Counted from the stretch's first letter, positions 22,887 through 31,559 are shown. The stretch is DNA of 54,159 nucleotides from Mangrovihabitans endophyticus (GCF_014646155.1 NZ_BMMX01000037.1:1-54159), one strand, 5' to 3'. Notes: generated from the sequence alone by a model not told the origin. Numbers and translations: made by a program.

Positions 22887-24869
22887 ATGGGGAAGCGGCT
22901 TACGTATGTGGATGCGGTCCGGCTTCTCGGCGGCGCAGGTTCGGGGGTGGCGGTGGCCGATCTGGCGCTGGGCGGGGCGTTGTTGGCGGGTACCGCGGCT
23001 GGTGTGCCCGGGGTGTTGGGTCTGTTCGGTGCCAAGAGTGAGTTGATCCGGGTGGGTCGTGTCCTCGTTGGCGGTCTGGGTGACCGGGTGCGGGGGTCGG
23101 GTCGGCTGGATCGCACCGCCCGGCTTCATGCGGCGCACGCGGTGATCGTGGTGACCGCGTACTTCGAGGCGTTCGATCTGGTGGATGCCGACCTGACCCG
23201 CGAGGATCAGCTACGTCTTGCCGGCGCCGGCGCCGGCGCTGGGGAGGGAGCCGGGGGATGGATCGGTGACCTGCTCGCGGTGGAGGTGCCGACGCCGGCT
23301 CCGGAGGCGCCGTACGAGGTGCTGCTGCGCCAGTTGAACGGCTGGTACGCGGATCTTTCCCGCCGGTTCGCCGCTTTCCTGGCTGGTCTGGCAGTGTGGG
23401 ACTCGCTGGACGACGGTGCCCGCGCCCGGGTGGCGGAGGGGTTGCTGGAGCGTGTGCCGGGCGCGGCGGTCCGCCGCTACGAGGTCCTGCAGCGGAGGCT
23501 GGCCGCTGAGGTGATCGAGTTCCGGCTCTGGACCCGTGCTGTGGACGATCAGGCAACCCGCGATGGCGTCCGCGCGGTGACGCGGGGTCTGCAGGATTTG
23601 GAGGTGCTGCTGCGCGAGGCTGTCTCTACCCGCGAGCCGGAACGGCACCGGGCTGCGCTGATCGCCTGGCATCGTGCCGAGTTGGAGGAGCCGGTGCTCG
23701 CCGATGAGGGCCTGCAGCACGGTGTGCGGATGCCGGCGCTCGGCGAGATCTACATTGACCCGGTCTTTCGGGCGCGCCCCGGCGGTCCCGGTGATCTGCC
23801 GTCCGCCGAGGAATGGTGGGCCGATCCGGAGGTGCGCGACGACCTGCCCTCGTTCCTGGCCGGCTATCTGACCAGTGCGGGTGCGACAGTCGCCCCGCTT
23901 CTGGTGCTCGGCCAGCCCGGGGCGGGCAAGTCGGCGCTGACCCGGGTGATCGCGGCGCGCCTCCCGGCGGCTGATTTCGTGCCGGTCCGGGTGCCGCTGC
24001 GCGAGGTGCCCGCCGATGCCGCCCTGCAGGATCAGATCGAGCATGCGTTGCGCGCGGCAACCGGGCAGGTGATCACCTGGCCCGCCTTGGTCACCGGTGA
24101 CGAGGGAGGGGCGCTTCCGGTCCTGCTGCTGGACGGCTTCGACGAACTCCTGCAGGCGACCGGCGTCAGCCGCTCGGACTTCCTGGAACAGATTGCCGCG
24201 TTCCAACGCAGGGAGGCGGTCCAGCGCCGCCCGGTGGCGGTGATCGTCACCAGCAGGATCGCCGTGGCCGACCGGGCCCGGTTACCGCCGGACAGCACCG
24301 TTCTGCGGCTTGAGCCGTTCACCCCTGCCCAGGTGGCCCGCTGGTTGAGTGTCTGGAGTGACGCCAATACGGCCATCCTGGCCGGGCACGGCCTCACCGT
24401 CCTGCCCGCCGAGGTGGCGAACACGTTCCCGGATCTCGCTGGGCAGCCACTGCTGCTGCTCATGCTGGCTCTGTACGACGCGGAGGCCAACGAGGTGCAG
24501 GCGATGGGTGAAGAACGTCTCGATGCCGCAAACCTCTACGAGCGCCTGCTTCGCAGCTACGCGGCGCGGGAGGTGCGCAAGAGCACCGATGACGCCACCG
24601 AGGCCCTGGTGGAGAGCGAGCTGCAGCGCCTGTCGGTGGCGGCCTTCGCCATGTTCAACCGGGGACAGCAATGGGTCACCGCACCCGAGCTGGACGCTGA
24701 CCTGACCGCCCTCGGGATCGGGCCGGACCGTCCTGCAGTGGCCGGTTTCCGGGCGCCGCTGACCCCGGGACAGGAACTGCTCGGGCGGTTCTTCTTCATC
24801 CAGGACGCGGGGACGGTAAGCGGCTGCAAACGTACGAGTTCCTGCACGCCACTTTCGGTGAGTTCCTGA
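22887..24869 (+). CDS. NACHT-domain NTPase, N-terminal and NTPase part (frameshifted)
   Basis: First frame of a large STAND NTPase. An N-terminal all-helical region (LTYVDAVRLLGG onward, about residues 1-270) resembles the NACHT N-terminal helical domains of actinobacterial NACHT proteins. The NTPase follows: Walker A GQPGAGKSA at about residue 345, Walker B LLLDGFDEL at about 415, a VIVTSR sensor and a winged-helix region to about 620. The frame breaks in a run of four G at 24809-24812. One more G gives DGKRLQTYEFLHATFGEFL, which joins the downstream frame ending at 26218, about 1110 aa in total. NACHT proteins include phage-defence NLR-like proteins; a defence role here is inferred. Start ATG 22887 (MGKRLTY); frames upstream are not convincing. 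Confidence 0.82.
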   Translation: MGKRLTYVDAVRLLGGAGSGVAVADLALGGALLAGTAAGVPGVLGLFGAKSELIRVGRVLVGGLGDRVRGSGRLDRTARLHAAHAVIVVTAYFEAFDLVDADLTREDQLRLAGAGAGAGEGAGGWIGDLLAVEVPTPAPEAPYEVLLRQLNGWYADLSRRFAAFLAGLAVWDSLDDGARARVAEGLLERVPGAAVRRYEVLQRRLAAEVIEFRLWTRAVDDQATRDGVRAVTRGLQDLEVLLREAVSTREPERHRAALIAWHRAELEEPVLADEGLQHGVRMPALGEIYIDPVFRARPGGPGDLPSAEEWWADPEVRDDLPSFLAGYLTSAGATVAPLLVLGQPGAGKSALTRVIAARLPAADFVPVRVPLREVPADAALQDQIEHALRAATGQVITWPALVTGDEGGALPVLLLDGFDELLQATGVSRSDFLEQIAAFQRREAVQRRPVAVIVTSRIAVADRARLPPDSTVLRLEPFTPAQVARWLSVWSDANTAILAGHGLTVLPAEVANTFPDLAGQPLLLLMLALYDAEANEVQAMGEERLDAANLYERLLRSYAAREVRKSTDDATEALVESELQRLSVAAFAMFNRGQQWVTAPELDADLTALGIGPDRPAVAGFRAPLTPGQELLGRFFFIQDAGTVSGCKRTSSCTPLSVSS

Positions 24870-24898
24870 TCGCCCGGCTCGCTTTCCAGATCCTCGGT

Positions 24899-26218
24899 GT
24901 GATCACCGCCCGGGAATCGGCCGCCAGTCTGTCACTCCGGCCCACCTCGACCACCGACGACGGGCTGCTGACCACGTTGCTGAGCTACGCGCCGCTCACC
25001 GATCGGGGCGCGGTTCTGCAGTTCCTGCAATCCGCGGCTACCCGATCCCGCGAGGACGGCCACCGGTTCGGTCCCCTGTGCATGCGGATCTTCCGTGCGG
25101 TCGTCGAGATGGCCGAGATGCCGGTGGCGTCCTACCGGCCACGCCACCTGATCGCCGCCGACCGGCAAGCGGTCTGTGCCCTGAACCTGCTACTGCTGAC
25201 CATGGCCTGCCGGCCGGTGACCGCCGGCCAGTTGTTTCCCGACAGCGATGATCCCGTCGACGAGTGGCGCCGCTGGATCGAGCGCTGGCAGGCCGCGGTC
25301 GGCAGCGACAGTTGGGGCACCTTCAACCAGGCCGTCATGCCCGAGCGCGGATGGTCCGCCGAGGGGCGAGAACTCACGGTGCGCCTGTGCGACAGTGCGG
25401 GCGGTCCTCCGCTTCCGGCACCGATCGATGCGTACTGGACACACAGCATGCCTCCCGCCAGCACCGCCCGCGATTACCTCGGCTTCCGACTCGGCGACGA
25501 CCTGGACGCACGGCGTACCTACAGCCTTCGCTGCCACCCGATCGACGACGTGGTGATGCACGCCGCCGAGCCGATGCTGAACGCCTTCGGCCCGGCGATG
25601 AGCCACTTCGCACCGGTGACCCCGGACGATTTCCCGTCCGCAGCCCACGTGCTCGCCGCAACATGGCTCGCATCCGGACCCGAGCACGACGGTGATGCGC
25701 TCACCGCGGCCTACCGGCGCGCCGTCCACGTTCTTACCCGGTGCTGGGCTCCACGCCGACTCCCGCAGTCGCCCGGCTACGAACGGGCCGTAGCCAGCTC
25801 CATGACTACGTTGTTGCGGCTGCTGAGCCGCGACGCCAGCCGCCTATCGCCCGTCGACGTGGACCGCTGGGCCATAGAAATCACCTTCTGGGAATATGCG
25901 CAGGCCGACCACCTCATGTGGATCCTGGACTGCCGGCTCACCGCAGCGCTGGCCGACACCATCGTGCGGGACACCGGCCGGCCGGGCCTGCGCGACATCT
26001 GCCGCAAGATCGGTAAGCAGATGCCGGTACGCCGCGGGGAGGGCGAGCTCGCCGTACGGGTCTGGGCTGGTCTTCACCTCATCGCACTGAACACCGAGGC
26101 CAGAGGCATCTTCGGCGATCGTGAGTCCTTCCTGGCGGACCGGTCCGTGGCGGCCGCCCTTCGCCGCGACCCGCGGCTCGGGCTGCAGGTGGACGCTGTT
26201 TTCCGCCGCCACGCCTGA
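24899..26218 (+). CDS. NACHT protein, C-terminal part (continuation of the frameshifted gene)
   Basis: This is the second frame of the NACHT gene, not an independent gene. Coding character starts at about 24815, before any start codon (YEFLHATFGEFLIARLAFQIL, the typical end of the NACHT winged-helix region), and runs to 26218. The C-terminal ~440 residues are helical with many Trp and Arg and no recognised repeat family; this part is usually the ligand-sensing half of an NLR-like protein. The sequence is intact to its stop, which argues that the frameshift is recent or an assembly error. Confidence 0.75.
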   Translation: MITARESAASLSLRPTSTTDDGLLTTLLSYAPLTDRGAVLQFLQSAATRSREDGHRFGPLCMRIFRAVVEMAEMPVASYRPRHLIAADRQAVCALNLLLLTMACRPVTAGQLFPDSDDPVDEWRRWIERWQAAVGSDSWGTFNQAVMPERGWSAEGRELTVRLCDSAGGPPLPAPIDAYWTHSMPPASTARDYLGFRLGDDLDARRTYSLRCHPIDDVVMHAAEPMLNAFGPAMSHFAPVTPDDFPSAAHVLAATWLASGPEHDGDALTAAYRRAVHVLTRCWAPRRLPQSPGYERAVASSMTTLLRLLSRDASRLSPVDVDRWAIEITFWEYAQADHLMWILDCRLTAALADTIVRDTGRPGLRDICRKIGKQMPVRRGEGELAVRVWAGLHLIALNTEARGIFGDRESFLADRSVAAALRRDPRLGLQVDAVFRRHA

Positions 26219-26327
26219 GCCCCTACGCGGGCCGGGACGTCTCCGGCGGACCGCCACCTCCGCTCCCATTGACGGCGGGCAAGTGACTACTGGACGTAAG
26301 ACAACTGGTCGCGTATAACCTCCCGGT

Positions 26328-26822
26328 ATGGACTCCACTGTGATCCGGCTCGTCGGCATCCACGAGATCCGCTACCTGCTCGGCGGAGTGTGCCGGCAAC
26401 GGGCCAACCAGATCGCGGCCGAGCCAGGCTTCCCACGGCCGCTGCTCACCCTGGAGATGGGCCGGATATGGCTGCGACGCGACGTCGAAGCCTGGATGGC
26501 CGCCAACCCGGATCGGCGTGCCGCCCCCCAAAGGCCGGGCGTCGCCGGGTGGAGATCGTGCGGTCGGCTCCTCGGCGGGGTGCGTTGCGTACGGCTGCGA
26601 GACCGGGGCGGGTGGGTGAGTGGCTGTCTGCGGGTTTCAGCCCAGGAGAGCGTCGAGCGGGTTCTGCTCCGGTGGTGGTGTGAAGGAGAGGGCGGCGGCC
26701 ATCTCGACGGTCATCGGGCGGTATTGCGGTCCGTGGTCGGCGAACGGGGTGGTGGTTTCGATGGTGGCGAGCCGGTCGCCGCGCGGGGACGGTATCGAGG
26801 CGGTCAGTTGCCACACCGGTGA
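26328..26822 (+). CDS. AlpA/excisionase-type HTH protein
   Basis: The first ~65 residues form a MerR/AlpA-like DNA-binding domain (RLVGIHEIRYLLG, CRQRANQIAAEPGFPRPL, IWLRRDVEAWMAANPD). The rest of the frame is low-complexity and overlaps the opposite-strand gene by about 185 bp, so the true protein probably ends near 26530-26600 and the tail may result from an indel. It lies 109 bp after the NACHT gene on the same strand. A homologous domain is encoded at 38944-39330 (LRLVGFKEICDMF...SRQRVQQLTAKPTFPAPL). A local regulator or excisionase-like role is possible. Confidence 0.6.
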   Translation: MDSTVIRLVGIHEIRYLLGGVCRQRANQIAAEPGFPRPLLTLEMGRIWLRRDVEAWMAANPDRRAAPQRPGVAGWRSCGRLLGGVRCVRLRDRGGWVSGCLRVSAQESVERVLLRWWCEGEGGGHLDGHRAVLRSVVGERGGGFDGGEPVAARGRYRGGQLPHR

Positions 26823-27296
26823 TTGGTCGTCGGTGAGGGGGTGTTGTCCGGGGAGGGTCGGGGTCGGCATCAGCCGGGTGCGTTCGACGAACAGGGCCGG
26901 GCCGTGGGGCAGATCGACCAGGTCGACCTGGGCCGGTGCGCCGGTGCGGGCTTCGGCGTCGAGCAGGTCGCGCAGGACGAGCTTGGGGTTCCGGGTGTCG
27001 GGGAAGTCGAGCAGGGTGACGACCAGCGATGAGGTGATCGGTGAGCCGTCGACTGCGGAGCGGTGTCGGCCGAGTCCGCAGTAGACGGCTCGTCGGTCGC
27101 GCAACAAGGTGAGCAGGACGGTGAGGGAGTTCAGGACGTAGCCGGCGGCGTGTTGCTGCTGCGGTGTGCCGAGCCCGTCGATCAGGGTGGCGGTGGCGTC
27201 GGTGGTGGCCTTGATGTCGGTCAGGGGCAGTTCGGCGTACCCGTCGGGGATCGTCAGCCAGACGGCGGCGGGGTCCGGTTCACTGGCTGTTGCCAC
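26637..27296 (-). CDS. Hypothetical protein of the WXG100/T7SS-like cluster (219 aa)
   Basis: Unrecognised soluble protein, 219 aa, with a GYAELPLTDIKATTDATATL start, an YCGLGRHRSAVDGSPITSSL segment and a conserved-looking WQLTASIPSPRGDRLATIET end. No catalytic motif or signal peptide. It is the last gene of a minus-strand run, overlapping the upstream WXG-type gene by 17 bp, so it is probably co-translated with it. By position it could be a chaperone or accessory of the WXG-type protein (compare EspG-like helpers), but no sequence match supports that. Confidence 0.7.
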   Translation of the reverse strand: MATASEPDPAAVWLTIPDGYAELPLTDIKATTDATATLIDGLGTPQQQHAAGYVLNSLTVLLTLLRDRRAVYCGLGRHRSAVDGSPITSSLVVTLLDFPDTRNPKLVLRDLLDAEARTGAPAQVDLVDLPHGPALFVERTRLMPTPTLPGQHPLTDDQSPVWQLTASIPSPRGDRLATIETTTPFADHGPQYRPMTVEMAAALSFTPPPEQNPLDALLG

Positions 27297-28530
27297 CGGT
27301 CGCCTCGTTCCAGGCCGTGGTGGCGGTTTTCTGGATTCCGCCGCGGGTCTTGTTGAGAAGGTTGAGCATGTCGGCGGTGGCTTCGGTGTCGGCGCCCAAG
27401 GTCGGTTCGAGCAGTCTGATCTTCTCCAGGGCGGGTCCGGCGGCCGGGACGCGGTCGGCGACGGTGCGCATCAGCACGCCCGGGTCGTGGGAGACACGGG
27501 AGGCGACGTCGACGACGGTGGGGAAGCCGCGTCCGGCATCGGCCATCAGGTTGCCGGCCTTGGCCATTTTGACGCCGGCGGCGACGCCGGGCACCAGGCC
27601 GAGGGCGTCGCCGGTCAGCTGCAGCCCGGCGTGCCAGTTGCCGGCGACGTGTCCGTGCAGCAGGCCGTTGAGCTGGCCGCGCATCGCCGGGTCGGCCAGG
27701 GTGGTGGCCAGCGCGCCGGCGCCCGCGACCATGGAGACGGCGAAGGCGACCGCGTCGATCGGCGGCGGCGTGCACAAGGCGACCAGCCCGGCGACGGCCG
27801 ACACGGTGCTCAGCACGGAGTGGATGTCGTCGAGGTGGTCGGTGACCCAGTCACCCACGCCGTCGACGGCGTGGCTGAGGTCGCTGCCGATGCGCGCGAG
27901 CAGGCCGGGCTGGTGCGGGGCGAACCGGGCTGCGTCGGCCAGCCGTCCCGCTGCCGCGCTGGACGCCTGGTCCCATTGGTCGTGCAGGTCCTGCGCCTTC
28001 TTGCGGATGGCGTCCAGCTCGTCGGTGGCCGCGTCCAGCCCGGTGGTGGCGTTGCGCAGGGTCAGCGCCGCCGCGTCGATGCGCTGTTGCGCGTCGCGCA
28101 GGGCGGTCTCGGTGGTGAAGTACCGCCCGGCCAGCTTCAGGTCGGGGTTGGCGGCGGCATTCTGGTAGGCGGTGGTGGCCGCGGCGACCTTGTGCTGGGC
28201 GTCGGCGGCCTGGTGTTCGAGGGTGGCGGCCTGCTGCTGGAAGCCGGTCAGGCGCACACCCCAGTCCTGCAGGGCGCCGACCGCCTGGTTCAGCGACTGG
28301 TTGGCCTTGCCGAGGTCGTCGATCAGCGTGGCGTCCAGATGCGCCCGGAACGCGTCACCGGCCGGGCCCTGCCACGCGCCCGAGGTGTCGTTGCGCAGCC
28401 GGTGCATCAGGTCGTTGGCCTGGCGCAGGGAGGTGGCCGCCTGGGAGATCTTCTGCCGCAGACCGGCGACGCTGTCCGTCGATCCCGGACATGGATCAAA
28501 ACCCAGGTTCGAGTACGCCATGACAGTCAT
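27280..28530 (-). CDS. Large WXG100-type protein, putative type VII substrate (416 aa)
   Basis: A 416-aa protein whose N-terminal ~100 residues form a WXG100-like helical hairpin with the turn WQG at Trp53 (SGAWQGPAGDAFRAHLD). A long coiled-coil-like helix (AADAQHKVAAATTAYQ) follows, then a hydrophobic central segment around VSAVAGLVALCTPPPIDAVA, and a C-terminal helical part without a recognised toxin fold. The ATG at 28530 is preceded by GGAG with 8-nt spacing. The layout resembles LXG/WXG polymorphic-toxin N-termini, but the C-terminal part carries no visible nuclease or peptidase motif. Export by a type VII system encoded elsewhere is inferred. Confidence 0.75.
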   Translation of the reverse strand: MTVMAYSNLGFDPCPGSTDSVAGLRQKISQAATSLRQANDLMHRLRNDTSGAWQGPAGDAFRAHLDATLIDDLGKANQSLNQAVGALQDWGVRLTGFQQQAATLEHQAADAQHKVAAATTAYQNAAANPDLKLAGRYFTTETALRDAQQRIDAAALTLRNATTGLDAATDELDAIRKKAQDLHDQWDQASSAAAGRLADAARFAPHQPGLLARIGSDLSHAVDGVGDWVTDHLDDIHSVLSTVSAVAGLVALCTPPPIDAVAFAVSMVAGAGALATTLADPAMRGQLNGLLHGHVAGNWHAGLQLTGDALGLVPGVAAGVKMAKAGNLMADAGRGFPTVVDVASRVSHDPGVLMRTVADRVPAAGPALEKIRLLEPTLGADTEATADMLNLLNKTRGGIQKTATTAWNEATGGNSQ

Positions 28531-28540
28531 CGCCTGGCTC

Positions 28541-29278
28541 CTACGGTTTCGTACGCCCGAAGCGGGCCTGCCGGCCGCCGGGCCGGTAGTGGTGTGCCCG
28601 GTAGGCCGCCTTCCAGTCCGGTTTGCCCGGCGGCTTGTCCGGGCTGTGGGTGAACCACACCCGCGCCCCGTCGAGCACGTCAAGGTCGAGGGGCGGCTGG
28701 GCCGGGGGTAGCCGGTCCGCGGCACCCGCGCGCAGCATCTCGATCCCGCCGCGCAGCGAGCCCAGGATCAGCCGCGGCGTCCAGGAGAACCGCAGCGTGC
28801 TGGCATCGCCGCCAGGCGTACGGTAAACGCCCACGCTGCCCGGGTCCCCGGCGAATTCCAGCGTCCCGCCCGGCTCGGCCACCACGTCCGGTTCGTCGCC
28901 CGGCGGCATCGCCTTGCTCCGCAAATATTCTCGGGAGTAGAACTCGCCGACCCGCTCACCCGAATGTGGATTGAGCAGTTGGAACGAGCCGGTGTCGCGC
29001 CGCCACCGGTAGGACTCCCACGCCTCGAACGTGATCAGCGCCCGCCACAGGATGACGTCGGCCTGCCACCGGCCGTACCGGTAGTTGAATCGCTGCCACG
29101 GGTAGGCCGCCAGCACCGACCAGGTGTCCCGGGCGATCTGCAACGCGGCACCCGCGCGGGGTCCGGCCGCTGCGAGCACCTCCAGCCGTGCCTGCAGCCC
29201 GGCCCGCAAATCTGGGTCGTTCAGCGCCGCGCCAGGCCGGATCGGATCCGTCGGTGTCACCCCGCCCTCGCGCATCAC
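28541..29278 (-). CDS. Hypothetical protein of the WXG100 cluster (245 aa)
   Basis: Unrecognised. 245 aa, rich in Trp and Arg (YPWQRFNYRYGRWQADVILW, WESYRWRR), with mixed alpha/beta composition and a basic C-terminus. It sits between two WXG-type genes: it overlaps the upstream one by 4 bp (ATGA type) and ends 10 bp before the downstream one. No signal peptide. It may be an immunity, chaperone or cargo protein. ATG-ATG start at 29278/29275. Confidence 0.68.
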   Translation of the reverse strand: MMREGGVTPTDPIRPGAALNDPDLRAGLQARLEVLAAAGPRAGAALQIARDTWSVLAAYPWQRFNYRYGRWQADVILWRALITFEAWESYRWRRDTGSFQLLNPHSGERVGEFYSREYLRSKAMPPGDEPDVVAEPGGTLEFAGDPGSVGVYRTPGGDASTLRFSWTPRLILGSLRGGIEMLRAGAADRLPPAQPPLDLDVLDGARVWFTHSPDKPPGKPDWKAAYRAHHYRPGGRQARFGRTKP

Positions 29279-29622
29279 ACGCCCCCGGAGTGGTTGAGCT
29301 GCCCGGCCGCCTGGCCGATGACGCCGAGCGGCTGCTGCAGCGACGACACCGCCGCGCGGACCGCGCCGTCGGTCGAGGCGTACGCCGTCTGCACGTCGCG
29401 CACCACGCCGGTCGTTTCGCTGACCGCCTCGCCGAGCTGCTTCGCGCCGTACTCCCAGCAGCCCTGAAACTCGTTCGCGGCGTCGTTGAGCCTGTCGTTG
29501 CCCAGCATCGTGTCATTGCCCGACAGCAGCGACGGGAGCGCGGCCAACTGCTGCTGCGCCTGTCGCAACGAGGCCACGTACTGCCCGAGCGTGCCCAGCT
29601 CGACCTGGAAGAAGTCGGTCAT
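29275..29622 (-). CDS. WXG100-like small protein (115 aa)
   Basis: A 115-aa all-helical protein with the WXG100 length and hairpin layout. The turn reads EFQGCWEYG (residues 51-59), a variant of the W-x-G turn with Phe replacing the first Trp. Helix 1 is Gln-rich (LRQAQQQLAALP). The ATG at 29622 has a strong GGGAGGG ribosome site. It heads the four-gene run down to 26637. A type VII substrate or partner of the 416-aa protein is inferred. Confidence 0.75.
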   Translation of the reverse strand: MTDFFQVELGTLGQYVASLRQAQQQLAALPSLLSGNDTMLGNDRLNDAANEFQGCWEYGAKQLGEAVSETTGVVRDVQTAYASTDGAVRAAVSSLQQPLGVIGQAAGQLNHSGGV

Positions 29623-29938
29623 GACCCTCCCGCCCATCGATGACCGTCCGTGGCCCAGCACCCTACCAAGGCGCAACCCACCCGCCCCTTGCGATCGACA
29701 CGCGGACGGCTTGATGCGGTGGATGATCTGGGATACCCGGCAAGCCTGTGCTAGAGCTAGGCCGTGTTTCGGAGTGTGTTGATGTGTCGGCGTGGCGGTG
29801 ATCGATAACTGACGAGGTCTCCGGTAGTTGGTTCAGCGACCAAGCAGAACTGCACACCGGAGACCTCGTGCCGAGCGTAGCGGCAGCGAGGCGACATGAT
29901 CTGACCGAGCCCCGTCCAAGTGGAGCGGATCGCCCCGG
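29623..29938. other. Intergenic region with a 14-bp inverted repeat
   Basis: No gene is supported here. The arms ACGAGGTCTCCGGT (29812-29825) and its exact complement (29856-29869) flank a 30-nt loop. A minus-strand frame across the repeat ends in VQFCLVAEPTTGDLVSYRSP, which looks protein-like but has no anchor. It could be the relic of a mobile element or a large hairpin. Confidence 0.5.
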
Positions 29939-30190
29939 GTGACCCGCGACGCGGCTCTGGTGGTCCCGCTGGTCGACCAGCTCGGAAACACCCTCTCGAC
30001 GGACCAGATCCTCGCAGTCCTCGCGAACCTCGGGAGCCCGTATGCCGCTCTGGCCACCCCTGCCGCATCGCCGACCTTCCCGCACGACACCCATCACTTC
30101 CGGGTCCTCAACCGGCTCAAGCAGGAGGGCTGGCTGTCGAAGGTGACCCGGCGCGTCTCCAAGTCCCAGATCGGCGTCACGGTCGAATGA
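29939..30190 (+). CDS. Small hypothetical protein (83 aa)
   Basis: Unrecognised. The frame starts at a GTG (29939). The C-terminal half (HHFRVLNRLKQEGWLSKVTR) looks like a winged-helix recognition segment, and codon bias is normal for the window. It lies alone on the plus strand inside a minus-strand cluster, next to two inverted repeats. It may be a regulator fragment. Confidence 0.35.
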   Translation: MTRDAALVVPLVDQLGNTLSTDQILAVLANLGSPYAALATPAASPTFPHDTHHFRVLNRLKQEGWLSKVTRRVSKSQIGVTVE

Positions 30191-30318
30191 ACGTCGGCAC
30201 GCTGGCTGTAGCCGCCGGAGTCCTCGTGATGTGCGAGGACTACTTCGCCGTTAGCCCCGCAGGCTGCCGCGAGCTGGCCTTCTTGTGGCTATAGATCTTT
30301 GCCACGTACTACAACGAC

Positions 30319-30435
30319 CTAGAACAGGCCGCACGGAATAGATGGCCGCCGCCGCCCAGCATCAGCTCGACGAGCTCCGCGACGGCCCGGCGGGCGGCGG
30401 AGCCCGACTTTAACCGTGGTGTTGGCCTGTTCTAG
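30319..30435. repeat. 12-bp perfect inverted repeat bounding a 93-bp segment
   Basis: CTAGAACAGGCC (30319-30330) and its exact complement (30424-30435) enclose a segment that has further GGCCGCCGCC/GGCGGGCGGC complementarity. The right arm contains the stop codon of the 265-aa gene. The structure fits a long terminator-like hairpin or a small MITE-like insertion. No target duplication was identified. Confidence 0.55.
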
Positions 30436-31229
30436 TCGTGTTTGAGGGACCAGTCGGCGTCGCCGTCGAGGACCGTGGCGTCGGCGTAGCGGTTGGTGTT
30501 GGTGGTGGGCCAGGCGCCGTGGGGGAAGCTGGTGGGGTCGACGGCTTCGCCGTGGAGGGTGATCATGGCGGTGGCTTGCGCGGCGAGGAACGCGGCGAGG
30601 GTGGAGACGGCGGCGACGATGACGGCCGTGCTCACGCCGGCTTCTTCGAGGAACAGGGCGATGCCGGGGGCGGTGAAGATGCCGGAGCTCATGCCGGCGA
30701 TCGACACAGCGAGCGCGGCGATCAGTTTGGCGAGGACGCCGGCCAGGACGATGTAGAAGGCGAGCCCGGCGGCGGCGCAGTAGAGCAGGTTCTGTGCGGT
30801 GTTCGCGGCGATGGAGCCGATGCGTGCGGCGGCGGTGGATTGGGCGACGGCGGCGGTGAGGTAGGCGTCGCGGGCGGTGCCGGACCAGTCGGTGTCGTCG
30901 ATGACGAGGTTCTGGCGGGTGAGGTCGGTGGCGGCGGTGTTGGCTTTGCCTTTGATGTCCATCCAGCGCCACGAGTCGATGAACATGAAGATGGGCGCGG
31001 TGGCGCCCTTGAGTAGGTCCTGGAACCAGTCGAGGATCGCCCGGCCGACGGCGACAGTTTCCTCGGCGATCCACCGGAAGCCTTGGGCGACGGGTGCGGG
31101 CACGAACCGTTGGCTGGCGGCGGTGTTCGCGGCGGGTACGACGTAGGCGAGCTGGTGTTCGAAGGTGGCCAGCCCAGTCTCGATCTCGTGGATGACGGCT
31201 TCGTGCTGTGCCTGGGAGAACGCTGCCAT
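30432..31229 (-). CDS. WXG-type membrane-active protein (265 aa)
   Basis: A 265-aa protein. The N-terminal 130 residues are helical with a D-W-S-G turn at Trp115 (DDTDWSGTARDAY), like the W-x-G turn of ESX substrates. Two long hydrophobic segments follow (NLLYCAAAGLAFYIVLAGVLAKL and AVIVAAVSTLAAFLAAQATAM, roughly residues 145-168 and 203-225). The tail is polar and ends DGDADWSLKHD. It lies 12 bp downstream of the EspC-like gene, so both are in one transcript. A type VII substrate that can insert into membranes is an inference. Confidence 0.72.
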   Translation of the reverse strand: MAAFSQAQHEAVIHEIETGLATFEHQLAYVVPAANTAASQRFVPAPVAQGFRWIAEETVAVGRAILDWFQDLLKGATAPIFMFIDSWRWMDIKGKANTAATDLTRQNLVIDDTDWSGTARDAYLTAAVAQSTAAARIGSIAANTAQNLLYCAAAGLAFYIVLAGVLAKLIAALAVSIAGMSSGIFTAPGIALFLEEAGVSTAVIVAAVSTLAAFLAAQATAMITLHGEAVDPTSFPHGAWPTTNTNRYADATVLDGDADWSLKHD

Positions 31230-31241
31230 GGTCGCCCCGGT

Positions 31242-31559
31242 TCAGTAGATGTTGCGTAGGCGGTGTGCGTTGGCGTGGTCTTCGGCCTCGTAGGTGTCGG
31301 CGACGTGGCGCAGGGTGGCGGCGATGTCGTTCATGGCGGTGCCACCTTCACGGCAGCGGGCGGACACGGCGTGGATGACGTCGTTGTACGGGCCGACCAT
31401 CAGTTGGAACAGGCCGGCTTCCAGCCGTCCGAACTCCATGCCGGCGACGTGGGTGGCGAGGTCGTCGAGGGCGGTGCTCTGGGTGGTCCATTCGGTGGCT
31501 TCGGTGCGCAGCGCGTCGGTCGCGACGGTGACCTGGTGGGGGCTGGGAGGTTGCGTCAT
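31242..31559 (-). CDS. EspC-like (DUF2580-type) WXG100-superfamily protein
   Basis: A 105-aa helical protein. Its start VATDALRTEATEWTTQSTAL and the middle segment LFQLMVGPYNDVIHAVSARC resemble EspC/DUF2580 proteins, small partners of type VII secretion. The C-terminal helix AATLRHVADTYEAEDHANA has the family YxxxD/E-type tail (YEAED). It overlaps the upstream YbaB-like gene by 4 bp. Its ATG is at 31559. Confidence 0.75.
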   Translation of the reverse strand: MTQPPSPHQVTVATDALRTEATEWTTQSTALDDLATHVAGMEFGRLEAGLFQLMVGPYNDVIHAVSARCREGGTAMNDIAATLRHVADTYEAEDHANAHRLRNIY

